From Seleniivibrio woodruffii (lineage in GTDB: Bacteria; Chrysiogenota; Deferribacteres; Deferribacterales; Geovibrionaceae), in the NCBI RefSeq assembly GCF_029267515.1, contig NZ_JAJUIS010000005.1, positions 1 through 64,000 on the forward strand: a stretch of 64,000 nt of DNA. The letters run 5' to 3'. A program made the position numbers and the translations under genes. Shown here piece by piece: positions 43,328-52,218 of the stretch. The notes beneath the pieces were generated by a model. It did not search any database. It worked only from the letters and a program-made list of their open reading frames with translations, and was not told the origin of the DNA. The stretch's first letter is position 1. Every line of letters starts with the position of its first letter.

Positions 43328-45016
43328 ATGAACGAAATAAACATTATGAACGACCTTATGCGGGAACTGGTGGTTCTCTGCGTTGACGATGAACCCCTTG
43401 CTCTCGAATATCTCGGAGCAAAACTTGCGCGAAAGTTCAAATCCGTCTTAAAGGCTTCCGACGGTACAGAGGGACTTGAAATGTTCCTCGCATACCAGCC
43501 TGATCTTGTGATAACCGACAACAGAATGGGTTTCATGGACGGTATCGATATGATAAAAGAGATACGCAAGTCCAATCCGGACGTACCGATTATCCTCGTT
43601 ACGGCTTATACGGAAAAAGACGCCCTTGTCGAAGCCATAAACAACAACGTAACCCAGTTTCTTTCCAAACCTATAGACACAAAAAAACTGAATCAGGCTA
43701 TAGAAAAATCCATGCAGTCCTTCGTTAACCAGAGACTGCAGGAAAAGAACCTAAAACAGGAACTCGAACTTCTTAAATATCAGGAAAAATACCATTCCCA
43801 GCAAGAGCTTAACGCTTTTAAAAAAGAGCTGAGTCTGATACAGAACGATCTTTTCCTTGAAAAATTCGGACTGAAAAACACTTACGGCGACGAATACAGC
43901 GTTTATCTGAATATCTTTTACAAACCTCTGGACATCCTCAGCGGCGATATATATTCCATACGCAGACTGGACGACGGTTCGCTGTTCATTTTCCTTGCGG
44001 ATTCCATGGGAAAGGGTCTCTCAGCATCGGTAACGTCGATTCTGACCTCCGCATATATGAACCACATCATAGACACGGAGCGGGAGGTCATCACAGGTCC
44101 GCTGAAGAACTCAGTACAGATATTCAACAACTATATCAGAGGTATACTTCTCGACGACGAGATACTTTCCATCACATTTCTGCGCATAAATTTTATTATG
44201 GAGACGATGGAGATAGCAAGTTTCAGCTCTCCACCTGTCTATGCGAAATACAGAGACGGCAAGGTTGAAACTATAAAATGCAACAACCCCCCGCTTACGA
44301 AATATATGACCGACTTCCGCACGGATGAATACAACATAAAGGACGTTCTGGGTATAATGGCCATCACCGACGGACTTTACGAGTGTAAAAGCCACGAGGG
44401 CGAAACCATGGTGGACAAAGTGACGGAAGGATACGAAGTGTGCGCCATGAAGACCGACTTCCACAAATACGTCGGCAGCTTCATGGAAACGCCGGAAGAC
44501 GATATCTCCTGTATACATATTCTCAAGATAGACGAGAATATAGAGGATGCGCGGGAGTTCAGATTTCGTTCCTGTCTGAAAAACGTGGGAAAAGCTATCG
44601 AATGGGCGGAAGAGTGTTTCACAGAGATGCAGAGCGATTTTGAAACGATGAATATGCTCACTCTCGCATTTACCGAAATGGTCATGAACTCCTTTGAACA
44701 CTCCGTTCTGGAACTGGACAACAGACAAAAATATATGATGATAAATCAGGGCGTTTACGACGACTTCATCGCCGCCGCCGATTCCGATAAAATGATAAAG
44801 ACCACAATCGGCATCCAGAAACTCTGGAACAAAAAGGCAATCATGATACGCATTGAGGACGAGGGCACAGGCTTTAACCCGCATATTCTTAAAACATGGA
44901 TGTACGACCGCGAAAAGAGCGACGGCAAAGGCATCAAGATATCACGCCGTATTACGGACGAGATATATTACGCCAAAGGCGGCAGAGAATCCATTATCAT
45001 AAGAGTTCTCGACTGA
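43328..45016 (+). CDS. Response regulator with PP2C (SpoIIE/RsbU) phosphatase and GHKL anti-sigma-type ATPase
   Basis: A 562-residue three-domain protein. A receiver (about 10-130) shows CVDDEPLALEYL, phospho-acceptor Asp in LVITDNRMGFMDGID, T in LVTAYTEKD and K in LSKPID. A coiled linker, then a PP2C/SpoIIE phosphatase (about 190-390) with SGDIYSI, LADSMGKGLSASV and MAITDGLYE metal-site motifs. The C-terminal HATPase_c_2 (about 410-560) has EMVMNSFEHSV and RIEDEGTGFNP. Having phosphatase and kinase-like domains in one protein implies that phosphorylation of the receiver sets the state of a STAS protein, most likely the one at 42912. The start is the ATG at 43328; the SD is weak. Confidence 0.92.
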   Translation: MNEINIMNDLMRELVVLCVDDEPLALEYLGAKLARKFKSVLKASDGTEGLEMFLAYQPDLVITDNRMGFMDGIDMIKEIRKSNPDVPIILVTAYTEKDALVEAINNNVTQFLSKPIDTKKLNQAIEKSMQSFVNQRLQEKNLKQELELLKYQEKYHSQQELNAFKKELSLIQNDLFLEKFGLKNTYGDEYSVYLNIFYKPLDILSGDIYSIRRLDDGSLFIFLADSMGKGLSASVTSILTSAYMNHIIDTEREVITGPLKNSVQIFNNYIRGILLDDEILSITFLRINFIMETMEIASFSSPPVYAKYRDGKVETIKCNNPPLTKYMTDFRTDEYNIKDVLGIMAITDGLYECKSHEGETMVDKVTEGYEVCAMKTDFHKYVGSFMETPEDDISCIHILKIDENIEDAREFRFRSCLKNVGKAIEWAEECFTEMQSDFETMNMLTLAFTEMVMNSFEHSVLELDNRQKYMMINQGVYDDFIAAADSDKMIKTTIGIQKLWNKKAIMIRIEDEGTGFNPHILKTWMYDREKSDGKGIKISRRITDEIYYAKGGRESIIIRVLD

Positions 45017-45078
45017 CATTCAAAAACAGACTGCTTCACCCAGTGAATGGGTTCGCAGAGACGGATATTTCTTTTTGC

Positions 45079-45194
45079 CTTCGCGAGAATGCGAGCTATG
45101 CAAGGAAGACGGCCAAGATGGCTGCGGACATACATATTAGTATGCGAGAAGTTTCGAGGGAGAACTGACGAAGCAGAGCGACGCATCTAAACGC
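45079..45194. repeat. Structured dispersed repeat, copy D (divergent)
   Basis: The core GCGAGC...GCAAGGAAGAC...GGCTGCGGACATACATATTAGTATG...CTGACG...GCGACGCATCTAAACGCC aligns with the other copies. The left terminal stem has decayed, while the apical stem CATAC/GTATG is kept. It lies downstream of the REC-PP2C gene. Confidence 0.75.
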
Positions 45195-45207
45195 CGGAAT
45201 AAAGAGA

Positions 45208-45292
45208 ATGGCCGCTTGCTCCGGCGGCCATCAACATAAGGGGACTGTGAGATTAAAACGTAAACCCTGCTGCTCAATTCAGGGCTTACGCC
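45208..45292 (-). ncRNA. Candidate small RNA (minus strand), two-hairpin
   Basis: Downstream of a minus-strand promoter-like pair (45300-45327) the strand folds into a 10-bp hairpin (GTAAACCCTG/CAGGGCTTAC on the plus strand, 45260-45289) and then an 8-bp hairpin (ATGGCCGC/GCGGCCAT, 45208-45231) followed by TCTCTTTATT. No reading frame is evident. The layout mirrors the candidate at 2300-2380, also beside a structured repeat. Transcription is inferred. Confidence 0.3.
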
Positions 45293-45299
45293 TGTAACT

Positions 45300-45327
45300 A
45301 TAATATACCTGCCTAATAATAAAACAA
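45300..45327 (-). promoter_or_regulatory. Putative promoter for the 45208-45292 RNA
   Basis: On the minus strand TTGTTT (45322-45327), a 16-nt spacer and TATTAT (45300-45305). The spacer ends GGCAGGTA; the 2387-2414 promoter has GGCAGGTTA in the same place. Confidence 0.4.
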
Positions 45328-45390
45328 GTCATTTCTTTGTTTCATTTTTATCGTGTTCCAATATCCGGCGGTCTCATGTATAAAGGATTC

Positions 45391-46065
45391 ATGAAAAAAA
45401 ATATACTATTTGATCTCGACGGCACCCTCACCGACCCTTCCGAGGGCATAACAAGCTGCATAGCCTATGCGCTTGAAAAACTGAAAGTCCCCTGCCCGCC
45501 TAAACAGCAGCTAATCAAATACATCGGTCCCCCTCTGTGGCAGAGTTTTGCGGAACTTCTGAACACATCAGACAAAGGCGAAGCACTGGCTGCGGTCGCC
45601 TTGTACCGTGAAAGATTCTCAACTGCTGGGCTGTTTGAAAACAAGCCGTATGAAGGAATAACCGAAGCGCTGGAGCGTATATCCTCATGCGGGTATGAGC
45701 TTTATGTCTGTACTTCGAAACCGGAAGTATTTGCTGCAAAAATTGTTGATCATTTCGGGCTGAGCGGCTTTTTCAGAAAGATATACGGAAGCGGTCTGGA
45801 CGGAACCCACGTTGAGAAGAATGAACTGATAGCGCATCTTATCTCGGCGGAGGGGCTTGACTCTGCACATACGGTTATGATAGGCGACAGAATATACGAC
45901 ATATCCGGTGCCCGTGCGAACGGGATAAAGGGATATGGGGTATCTTACGGATTCGGTGAAAAGTCGGAGTTTGAAGGAGCTGAAACCGTTTTCGGATGCC
46001 CTTCAGAAATAGCAGACCATTTCACTGCACAAAACCGCTCTGCACCGGAACACGGACGGGAGTGA
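45391..46065 (+). CDS. HAD-superfamily hydrolase, phosphoglycolate phosphatase-like
   Basis: A 224-residue HAD phosphatase. Motif I is DLDGTLTDPSEG, with the nucleophile Asp. A helical C1 cap follows (about 18-85), then motif II in VCTSKP, the motif III Lys in HVEKNELI, and motif IV in MIGDRIYDISGARANG. This resembles Gph/PpaX-type enzymes that dephosphorylate 2-phosphoglycolate or related small phosphates. AAAGGA lies 5 nt before the ATG at 45391; an ATG 15 nt upstream is in frame but has a poorer SD. Confidence 0.88.
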   Translation: MKKNILFDLDGTLTDPSEGITSCIAYALEKLKVPCPPKQQLIKYIGPPLWQSFAELLNTSDKGEALAAVALYRERFSTAGLFENKPYEGITEALERISSCGYELYVCTSKPEVFAAKIVDHFGLSGFFRKIYGSGLDGTHVEKNELIAHLISAEGLDSAHTVMIGDRIYDISGARANGIKGYGVSYGFGEKSEFEGAETVFGCPSEIADHFTAQNRSAPEHGRE

Positions 46066-46086
46066 ATCATCCGGAGCGGTGCAGAG
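46038..46086. terminator. Hairpin between convergent HAD and hypothetical genes
   Basis: CTCTGCACCG and CGGTGCAGAG form a perfect 10-bp stem with a 29-nt loop. It covers the HAD stop codon and has no clear T tract, so termination function is uncertain. Confidence 0.4.
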
Positions 46087-46126
46087 AAGTTATATCAATG
46101 CCCTCAGGCGGGCAGTGAAATCAGTT

Positions 46127-46450
46127 TCAGACGGCTCTGGTGATCGTGAACTTGTCGTTTATAAAGGCGGCAAGGTCGGCAGCTATCATATTTATGTTGC
46201 CGACGTATGTCAGCGAATCCTCGCCGGAGAGGTAGAGTATCTCCTCTCTGGAAAGTCTTGTTTTTTCAAACTGGTTCACATAAGCCAGCTCTCTGTCTGT
46301 CCAGCGCTCAAATGTGGAAAGGCTCAGAAGAGTGAAGTGCTCCTTCTCAATGATGAATCTGGCAAGGACAACGAGCTTTTCTTTTTGCAGTCCCCTGTCA
46401 AAAACCCTGAAAATGTCTCCAACGCAGTACATTGCTTGACTGTGCATCAT
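46127..46450 (-). CDS. Hypothetical protein (107 aa)
   Basis: I do not recognise this protein. GAGGTT precedes tandem ATG codons at 46450 and 46447, and a good promoter lies 53 nt upstream. It is soluble and mixed alpha/beta, with no signal peptide: MYCVGDIFRVF, an aromatic turn STFERWTDRELAYVNQFEK, and NMIAADLAAFIND near the end. It stands alone between convergent and divergent neighbours. The segment VVLARFIIEKEHFTLLSL could be a beta strand pair. No functional hint. Confidence 0.65.
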   Translation of the reverse strand: MMHSQAMYCVGDIFRVFDRGLQKEKLVVLARFIIEKEHFTLLSLSTFERWTDRELAYVNQFEKTRLSREEILYLSGEDSLTYVGNINMIAADLAAFINDKFTITRAV

Positions 46451-46502
46451 AACCTCATAGCCGGGTGTATCCCCGATATTCTTGTATAGCTTTACAATAT
46501 GA

Positions 46503-46530
46503 ATTATAAAGACTGTATCTATTTCTGCAA
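46503..46530 (-). promoter_or_regulatory. Putative promoter of the 107-aa gene
   Basis: On the minus strand TTGCAG (46525-46530), a 16-nt spacer and a perfect TATAAT (46503-46508). The rest of the 46531-46900 gap is AT-rich and I see no gene in it. Confidence 0.6.
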
Positions 46531-46909
46531 GCGAAAGTTTTTTCTAAATTAATAACCTCTTTATGAAATTGACCAATGCTTTCACTATGAATGTACATGA
46601 GCTTAAAACGGCTGAATGTTCAATATCTTCCGCAGGCGTATGAGAGAAAAGACGTTTTATTCAGAGAAAATCTGCATTAAAAAAAATTATAGACATGTGC
46701 TTTTTTAACTTTTGTCGAACAGATTATTTATTCCCGATAATGATATCCGTAATGGAAATGATCAATGTTCATATTATAAACACCCTCCGCTTATTTTTTG
46801 AACACCTATTTAATTATTATGAAACAATAACTTTTATTTTTAAGATTAAAACGCCCGTATATGTGCGCATACAGAAAATTGTTAGAAACATGACACTCCC
46901 CGCCTGTTT

Positions 46910-46925
46910 TGGCACAACGATTGCA
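46910..46925 (+). promoter_or_regulatory. Sigma-54 (-24/-12) promoter
   Basis: TGGCAC-N5-TTGCA matches the RpoN consensus exactly at the invariant GG and GC, with correct spacing. The predicted start site is near 46937, just ahead of the GAGGAGG ribosome-binding site (46939-46945) and ATG at 46951. An activator-binding site should lie in the AT-rich upstream DNA, but I could not identify it. Confidence 0.8.
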
Positions 46926-46950
46926 AAACTACCAGAATGAGGAGGCGTAC

Positions 46951-48357
46951 ATGTGGGGAACGTCAGTAAATAAATTTAACAAATTATTATCATCGCTCGA
47001 AAAAATGATTTCAGGCAATCTCGATCTGAACACAAGATTTGAAGATTCTAAGAATGGTCAGTGCGCAGAAGCTGGCGGTCTTCTGAACAAGCTGTTCGAA
47101 AAGATACAATCGTCAGTGTTCGACATCTCTGCGGCATCCGTAAAACTTTCTAAAACTGCACCGGTGCTGGATTCAGCGGCGAAAACACTTAAAAGCGGCT
47201 CTGTTTCCCAGGCGGAACAGGTTATGCAGATAGCAGCGGCATCGAGGCAGCTCTCGGCAACTGTTGAAAGTGTCACCAACAGCACCGTGGAGGCAACGGA
47301 GTTTTCCGCAAGCATCATAAAGTCCGCCGATGCGGCCATGACAAAGAGCAAAAACTCATCAGACACCATGCAGGAAGTGAAAAAAAAGGTGGACGAGCTT
47401 CAGGCGCAGATGAAGTCCATGGAGGAATACTCCAAGAGCATCGGTTCGATCATGGAGATGATTAAAAAAATAGCAGACCAGACAAACCTGCTCTCCCTTA
47501 ACGCCTCCATCGAAGCAGCAAGGGCGGGTGAAATGGGAAGAGGCTTCGCTGTGGTCGCCACAGAGGTGCGCAAGCTGGCGGAACAATCCATGGAAGCGAC
47601 AAACGGTGTGGAAAAAATCCTTAACAGCATAAAATCCAGCATAACGACATCCGGCAGATCTGTGAACGAGGTGCTGAAATCCGTTGACGAAAGCGCGGAG
47701 ATAAGCAGCGAAGCGGTGGTGCTGCTGGAAAGCGTCACCATGAGCATAGAGCAGCTTGACGAAAGACTTAAAGCCATAGCCCTTTCCGGCAAAGAACAGG
47801 AGGAAACCGTTCACAGTGTAGCGGATTCCATTGAGCATATCGCTGTTCAGGCGGACGAGCAGTCCGACCTTGCGGGCAGACTGGAGGAGATTGTTCACAC
47901 CATAAATTCAGGCTGCGACGAACTGCTTCTTGGTGTTGGCAGATTCCGTCTCAAAGCTCACGAAAGATCAGCGCACACGGCAGAAACCGCCGCAAGGGAG
48001 CTTAAATCCATGGATTCCGGCTTTCTGGAATCGTTCCTTAACGGTTTCATATCCCGCAACAGTTTCATAGAGCTGGCATATGTTACCGACAGCCGCGGCA
48101 GACAGGTTTCTCCCAACGTGTGGAACAAATCCGTCAAACATGACAACGACCGCACAACCCTCGGCTCCGACTGGTCAACCCGCGACTGGTACAGGGTTCC
48201 GGCACGCACGGGGGAAACTTATACAAGCGACATATATCGCTCTTCGGCATCAGGCAGCTTCTGTTTCACAGTTTCCGTACCCGTTAAGGGGGATAACGGA
48301 GATTTAAAGGGTGTTTTTGCAGTGGATATTAACTTTTCCGCCATGATTGACATCTGA
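46951..48357 (+). CDS. Soluble chemoreceptor: MCP signalling domain followed by C-terminal Cache-like domain
   Basis: A 468-residue methyl-accepting protein with no transmembrane segment. Helical signalling region about 1-340, with the CheA/CheW tip variant [21 protein letters not shown]. Residues about 350-468 resemble a Cache/PDC sensor: [23 protein letters not shown], then [13 protein letters not shown], and a strand-rich end ([22 protein letters not shown]). Cache domains are normally periplasmic and N-terminal; here the domain is C-terminal and cytoplasmic. The ATG at 46951 has an optimal GAGGAGG box and lies 14 nt from the predicted sigma-54 start site. Confidence 0.9.
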   Translation: MWGTSVNKFNKLLSSLEKMISGNLDLNTRFEDSKNGQCAEAGGLLNKLFEKIQSSVFDISAASVKLSKTAPVLDSAAKTLKSGSVSQAEQVMQIAAASRQLSATVESVTNSTVEATEFSASIIKSADAAMTKSKNSSDTMQEVKKKVDELQAQMKSMEEYSKSIGSIMEMIKKIADQTNLLSLNASIEAARAGEMGRGFAVVATEVRKLAEQSMEATNGVEKILNSIKSSITTSGRSVNEVLKSVDESAEISSEAVVLLESVTMSIEQLDERLKAIALSGKEQEETVHSVADSIEHIAVQADEQSDLAGRLEEIVHTINSGCDELLLGVGRFRLKAHERSAHTAETAARELKSMDSGFLESFLNGFISRNSFIELAYVTDSRGRQVSPNVWNKSVKHDNDRTTLGSDWSTRDWYRVPARTGETYTSDIYRSSASGSFCFTVSVPVKGDNGDLKGVFAVDINFSAMIDI

Positions 48358-48442
48358 AATTAAATTTTTGACACATCTCAATTGAAACTGACGGAAAATA
48401 GTGCCATAACTTTGTTATAAACTATTTCCGAGGTTTTTATTC

Positions 48443-49120
48443 ATGGATTTTTACAGAATGCTGTCGGAAGGTTACGATGAGATTTTCCCGTATTCAGCCG
48501 ATGCGGGTTCACTGGTGAAGAGTTTTGCGCCGTCCGGAGGTTTTATTCTCGATGTGGGCAGCGCAACCGGACAATATGTCAAAAGATACACCAGAAGCGG
48601 CTATAAGGCATACGGACTGGAATATGTACCGGAACTGGTGCATTTCCGTGAGAATACCGCTGTGGGCGATATGACCGACCTGCCGTTTTCACCCGTTTTC
48701 GACGTTGTGTCGTGCATGGGTAACACCCTTGCCCACTGCCGCAACTACACACATGCGGAAAACATTGTCCGCGGGTTTTACGACGTTCTGAAACCACAGG
48801 GAACTGCTGTTGTGCAGATCCTTAACTATCACAGGATACTCACTGTCAAACCTGCATCACTCCCGGAAATACGCACTGAACATTATGTTTTCAGAAGGAA
48901 TTACGAATATATTAAAAACCATATATCTTTCAAAGGTGTGCTGAAAGGCGGCAGACAGTCGAGAACATCGACTGTCACACTTTATCCGCTTACACCGCGT
49001 GAGCTTCTGGATGCCGGCATGGCGGCAGGGTTCCGTTTCATCGAATACATGGGAACATTCAAAGGCGCGGGATTTGACATGGCAGAAGATTTTATGCTGG
49101 TGGCGGTGCTTAAAAAATGA
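48443..49120 (+). CDS. Class I SAM-dependent methyltransferase
   Basis: A 225-residue small-molecule-type methyltransferase. Motif I ILDVGSATGQYVKRY (about 34-48), motif II YGLEYVPEL, motif post-II VGDMTDLPF and motif IV FDVVSCMGNTLAH are in order. The C-terminal FMLVAVLKK strand closes the fold. The substrate is unknown. Its stop overlaps by 4 nt the start of the LigB-family dioxygenase gene, so the two are probably translated together. Confidence 0.88.
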   Translation: MDFYRMLSEGYDEIFPYSADAGSLVKSFAPSGGFILDVGSATGQYVKRYTRSGYKAYGLEYVPELVHFRENTAVGDMTDLPFSPVFDVVSCMGNTLAHCRNYTHAENIVRGFYDVLKPQGTAVVQILNYHRILTVKPASLPEIRTEHYVFRRNYEYIKNHISFKGVLKGGRQSRTSTVTLYPLTPRELLDAGMAAGFRFIEYMGTFKGAGFDMAEDFMLVAVLKK

Positions 49121-49881
49121 AAACTCCGGTTCTTTTCATAGGTCATGGTTCACCCATGAACATCATACAAAAGAATAAATTCACAATTAGCCTTGAAAAG
49201 CTGGGGCAGACCGTTCCCAAACCCAAGGCAATATGCGTTTTTTCAGCCCACTGGCAGACGCAGGGACTGAAAATCCACTGCGGGGACAGGGCAAAACAGA
49301 TCTACGACTTTTTCGGATTTCCCGACGAGCTTTACAGGGTGAGCTATAACCCTGCCGGAGCACCAGCATATGCGAAAAAGGCGGCGGAGCTGACAGGCGA
49401 AAAATGCGACAGTTCATGGGGAAACGACCATGCGGCATGGAGCGTTCTTCACCACATGTACCCCGAAGCGGATATACCCGTTTTTTATATGAGCAGTGAC
49501 ATGACAGCGGATTACCGCACAATATTCGACACGGCGGCAAAGCTGAAGCCGCTGCGGGAGAGCGGTGTTCTGTTCATCGGCAGCGGAAACATCGTACACA
49601 ACCTGCGCAACGCCGACTTTAACAACGAAAATGCCGAACCGAATTACCGAGGCGTGGAATTTGACAGCGCGATAAAGGGTGCAGTTATGGGCGCTAACGC
49701 CGACAGGATTTGCGACCCTATGAAGCTGGGTGAAAGCGCCAAATTTGCAATTCCAACCCGCGACCACTACATCCCCTTCGTGATGGCGTGCGGGCTGAGA
49801 GAGAAGAACGATACGGTCAGCTTTCCATGTGAAATATTCCAGAATGCAAGCGTATCCATGCGTTCGGTAATGTTCGCCTGA
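49117..49881 (+). CDS. DODA-type extradiol ring-cleavage dioxygenase (LigB family, YgiD-like)
   Basis: A 254-residue class III extradiol dioxygenase homologue. Metal ligands are suggested by FIGHGSPMN (His13 region), VFSAHWQTQG and a later H in NIVHNLR, with a catalytic His in RDHYIPFV. YgiD of E. coli is a 4,5-DOPA extradiol dioxygenase, and eukaryotic/archaeal Memo shares the fold. The aromatic substrate is not apparent here. It lies between a methyltransferase and an AMMECR1 gene. Confidence 0.9.
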   Translation: MKTPVLFIGHGSPMNIIQKNKFTISLEKLGQTVPKPKAICVFSAHWQTQGLKIHCGDRAKQIYDFFGFPDELYRVSYNPAGAPAYAKKAAELTGEKCDSSWGNDHAAWSVLHHMYPEADIPVFYMSSDMTADYRTIFDTAAKLKPLRESGVLFIGSGNIVHNLRNADFNNENAEPNYRGVEFDSAIKGAVMGANADRICDPMKLGESAKFAIPTRDHYIPFVMACGLREKNDTVSFPCEIFQNASVSMRSVMFA

Positions 49882-49960
49882 TAATATCGTTTCTTGCAGT
49901 TGACAAATCTTTTCCAAGCCGTTTTAATTAAGGTAACAATATTTTATTTTCCGGTGAAAC

Positions 49961-50527
49961 ATGGATTTTAAAATCAGCCGAGAAGGAAAACTGTTTCTCC
50001 TGAAAGCAGCGAGAAACAGCATCAAGGACAAGCTCTACGGCTCCGTCACAGATAACGGCGACGCACCCGCCGATCTGGACTTTAAGAGCGGATGTTTCGT
50101 TACTCTGCATCTGCGAAAGCGCCTCAGAGGCTGCATTGGCAATTTCCGCAACGACATCGCCATTGCAGATAACGTGAAAGAAATGGCACGTCAGGCAGCA
50201 TTCGCAGATCCGCGTTTCGGTCCCGTTTCAAGGGACGAATTTGCCATGTGCGAAATCGAAATTTCAGTTCTCTCTCCAATGATTCCCGCCACGGCGGAAG
50301 ACATCACCGTCGGCAGGGACGGAATCTACATAATCAACGGTTACAGCAGAGGCGTCCTTCTGCCGCAGGTGGCAAAGGAACACTACTGGGACAGAGAAAC
50401 ATTTCTGGAGCAAACCTGCGTTAAGGCGGGACTGCCGCAGAATGCCTATAAAGACAAAGACACAACGATATTCAGGTTTGAAGCGCTGGTTTTCGGCGAT
50501 GGCGACCTGTACCGTTCAGAGGAATGA
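49961..50527 (+). CDS. AMMECR1-domain protein
   Basis: A 188-residue AMMECR1 protein (PF01871). The hallmark LRGCIG is present as KRLRGCIGNFRND, followed by VKEMARQAAFADPRFGPV and the EIEISVLSPM strand. The family co-occurs with Memo/LigB-like and radical SAM proteins (AmmeMemoRadiSam); a LigB-fold protein directly precedes it. The biochemical role remains unknown in bacteria, with a link to RNA or nucleotide modification proposed. It ends 2 nt before korA, so it is probably cotranscribed with it. Confidence 0.92.
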   Translation: MDFKISREGKLFLLKAARNSIKDKLYGSVTDNGDAPADLDFKSGCFVTLHLRKRLRGCIGNFRNDIAIADNVKEMARQAAFADPRFGPVSRDEFAMCEIEISVLSPMIPATAEDITVGRDGIYIINGYSRGVLLPQVAKEHYWDRETFLEQTCVKAGLPQNAYKDKDTTIFRFEALVFGDGDLYRSEE

Positions 50528-50529
50528 AC

Positions 50530-52218
50530 ATGGAAAAAACTTTTGTCTGGAAAGTGGGCGGACCGGCCGGATTCGGCATAACCACCCTCGGACCCGTATT
50601 CGCAAAAATACTTAAAGACTGCGGATATTTTATTCACGGATATCTGGAATACCCCTCGCTTATCCGCGGCGGATACAACAGCTATCAGATGGTTTTCGGT
50701 AAAACACCAGTAACCGCGCCGAAAAAACGCATCGACCTTTACATCGCACTTGACGACGTATGTTTCGAAAGGGAGACCTTCGACGACGACACCGTAGTTA
50801 TAGGCGATTTCGACAACCTGAAAAAAGCCGACGGCATAAAAGGCATTAAGGTCAACGTGCCGCTGAAAAAGATAGTCGAAGACCTCAGCGGCAAAGATAT
50901 AATGCGTAACACAGCAGCGCTGGGCGCTTCCGTTGCGGCGCTCGGTCTGCCGGAAGAGGTTATGACATCCGTTGTTGCGGCAAGCTACCCCGGCAAGATA
51001 TCAAAACCCAACGTTGACGCTGCGCAGGCAGGCTTTTCTCACTGTAAGCCTATGATAAAACTGGAAAAGACAGATAATGCCTCCTGCAAAAAGGCACCCG
51101 TAATGACTGGTAACGAAGCCGTTTCCATAGGCGCCATCCGCGCTGGAGTGTCCTTTTTCAGCACCTATCCAATGACCCCCGCATCATCTATTCTGCACTA
51201 TCTTGCAAAAGAGGCGCGGGACTACCACGTTACGGTTAAACACGCAGAGGACGAAATCGCGGGCATCCTCATGGCTATCGGCGCGGCACACGCAGGCGCA
51301 AGAGCCATGACGGGAACGTCAGGCGGCGGTTTCGCACTGATGAACGAGGGCTTCGGTCTGGCGGCTATCACAGAGATACCGCTGGTTGTGGCGCTTTCAC
51401 AGCGTCCGGGACCCGCAACCGGTATGCCCACATGGACGGAACAGGCAGACCTGCAATACGCACTCCATGCGTCACAGGGTGAGTTCCTGAGAGCCATCTA
51501 CTCCCCCGCGGACCTCGACGAGGCATACAAATTCACAATTGACGCATTCAATCTCGCGGAAAAATATCAGATACCCGTCATCGTACTTCTGGACAAATTC
51601 CTCTCCGAATCGCACTTCATGGCGCACGACATGGACACGAACTACGGAAATATGGACAGAGGACTGATTTTCAAAGGAAATCCCGAAAAGCCATACGAGC
51701 ATTTCAAACGATATGAAGAGACGGAGAACGGCGTGCCCACAAGGAGCATACCCGGAACACCCGGCGGTCTTTTCGTCGCCGGCAGCAACGAGCATGACAA
51801 GACAGGTTTCGTCACGGATGCCGCCGACAACAGGGTATATCAGACTGACAGACGCTTTAAAAAGCAGCCTTTCGTAGCGGTTGAAATGCCCCACCCGTAT
51901 CTCATAGGCAAAGAGGATGCACCCCTGACCTTCGTCTGCTTCGGTTCCATGAAACAGGTTCTGCTTGAGGCGATGAAATATGACGACAGGTTTAACTTCA
52001 TCTATTTCCCGGCAGTACATCCGCTGGAGTGGGAGAAAGTGGCAGAGCTTTTCAAAGGCAGAAACCTCGTGGCTTTCGAAAACAACAGAACAGCACAGCT
52101 TCGCGCACTTATCGCGGAGAATACCGGCATATACATTCAGAAGACTTTTCTGAAATACGACGGACGCCCTTTCTTCACCGAAGAAGTAATCGAATACGTC
52201 GGGGAGGCGCTCAAATGA
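50530..52218 (+). CDS. korA: 2-oxoacid:ferredoxin oxidoreductase, alpha subunit with fused gamma domain
   Basis: A 562-residue subunit of a two-subunit CoA-dependent 2-oxoacid:ferredoxin oxidoreductase, most likely the 2-oxoglutarate enzyme. The gamma-type domain (1-190) shows GGPAGFGITTLGPVFAKIL and SLIRGGYNSYQM. The alpha domain follows (AVSIGAIRAGVSFFSTYPMTPAS; HAEDEIAGILMAIGAAHAG; GTSGGGFALMNEGFGLA), with the C-terminal transketolase-like part. The ATG at 50530 has AGAGGA 6 nt upstream; the ATG at 50524 abuts that SD and is rejected. It overlaps korB by 4 nt. Confidence 0.93.
   Translation: MEKTFVWKVGGPAGFGITTLGPVFAKILKDCGYFIHGYLEYPSLIRGGYNSYQMVFGKTPVTAPKKRIDLYIALDDVCFERETFDDDTVVIGDFDNLKKADGIKGIKVNVPLKKIVEDLSGKDIMRNTAALGASVAALGLPEEVMTSVVAASYPGKISKPNVDAAQAGFSHCKPMIKLEKTDNASCKKAPVMTGNEAVSIGAIRAGVSFFSTYPMTPASSILHYLAKEARDYHVTVKHAEDEIAGILMAIGAAHAGARAMTGTSGGGFALMNEGFGLAAITEIPLVVALSQRPGPATGMPTWTEQADLQYALHASQGEFLRAIYSPADLDEAYKFTIDAFNLAEKYQIPVIVLLDKFLSESHFMAHDMDTNYGNMDRGLIFKGNPEKPYEHFKRYEETENGVPTRSIPGTPGGLFVAGSNEHDKTGFVTDAADNRVYQTDRRFKKQPFVAVEMPHPYLIGKEDAPLTFVCFGSMKQVLLEAMKYDDRFNFIYFPAVHPLEWEKVAELFKGRNLVAFENNRTAQLRALIAENTGIYIQKTFLKYDGRPFFTEEVIEYVGEALK

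Noticed and set aside
44111-44884. Long minus-strand frame opposite the REC-PP2C-ATPase gene
   Set aside because: The plus-strand protein has intact catalytic motifs here; the antisense frame has no RBS or recognisable domain.
46531-46900. Possible small gene in the AT-rich gap before the sigma-54 promoter
   Set aside because: The frames are short, lack an RBS and show no coding signature; the region is better seen as regulatory DNA.
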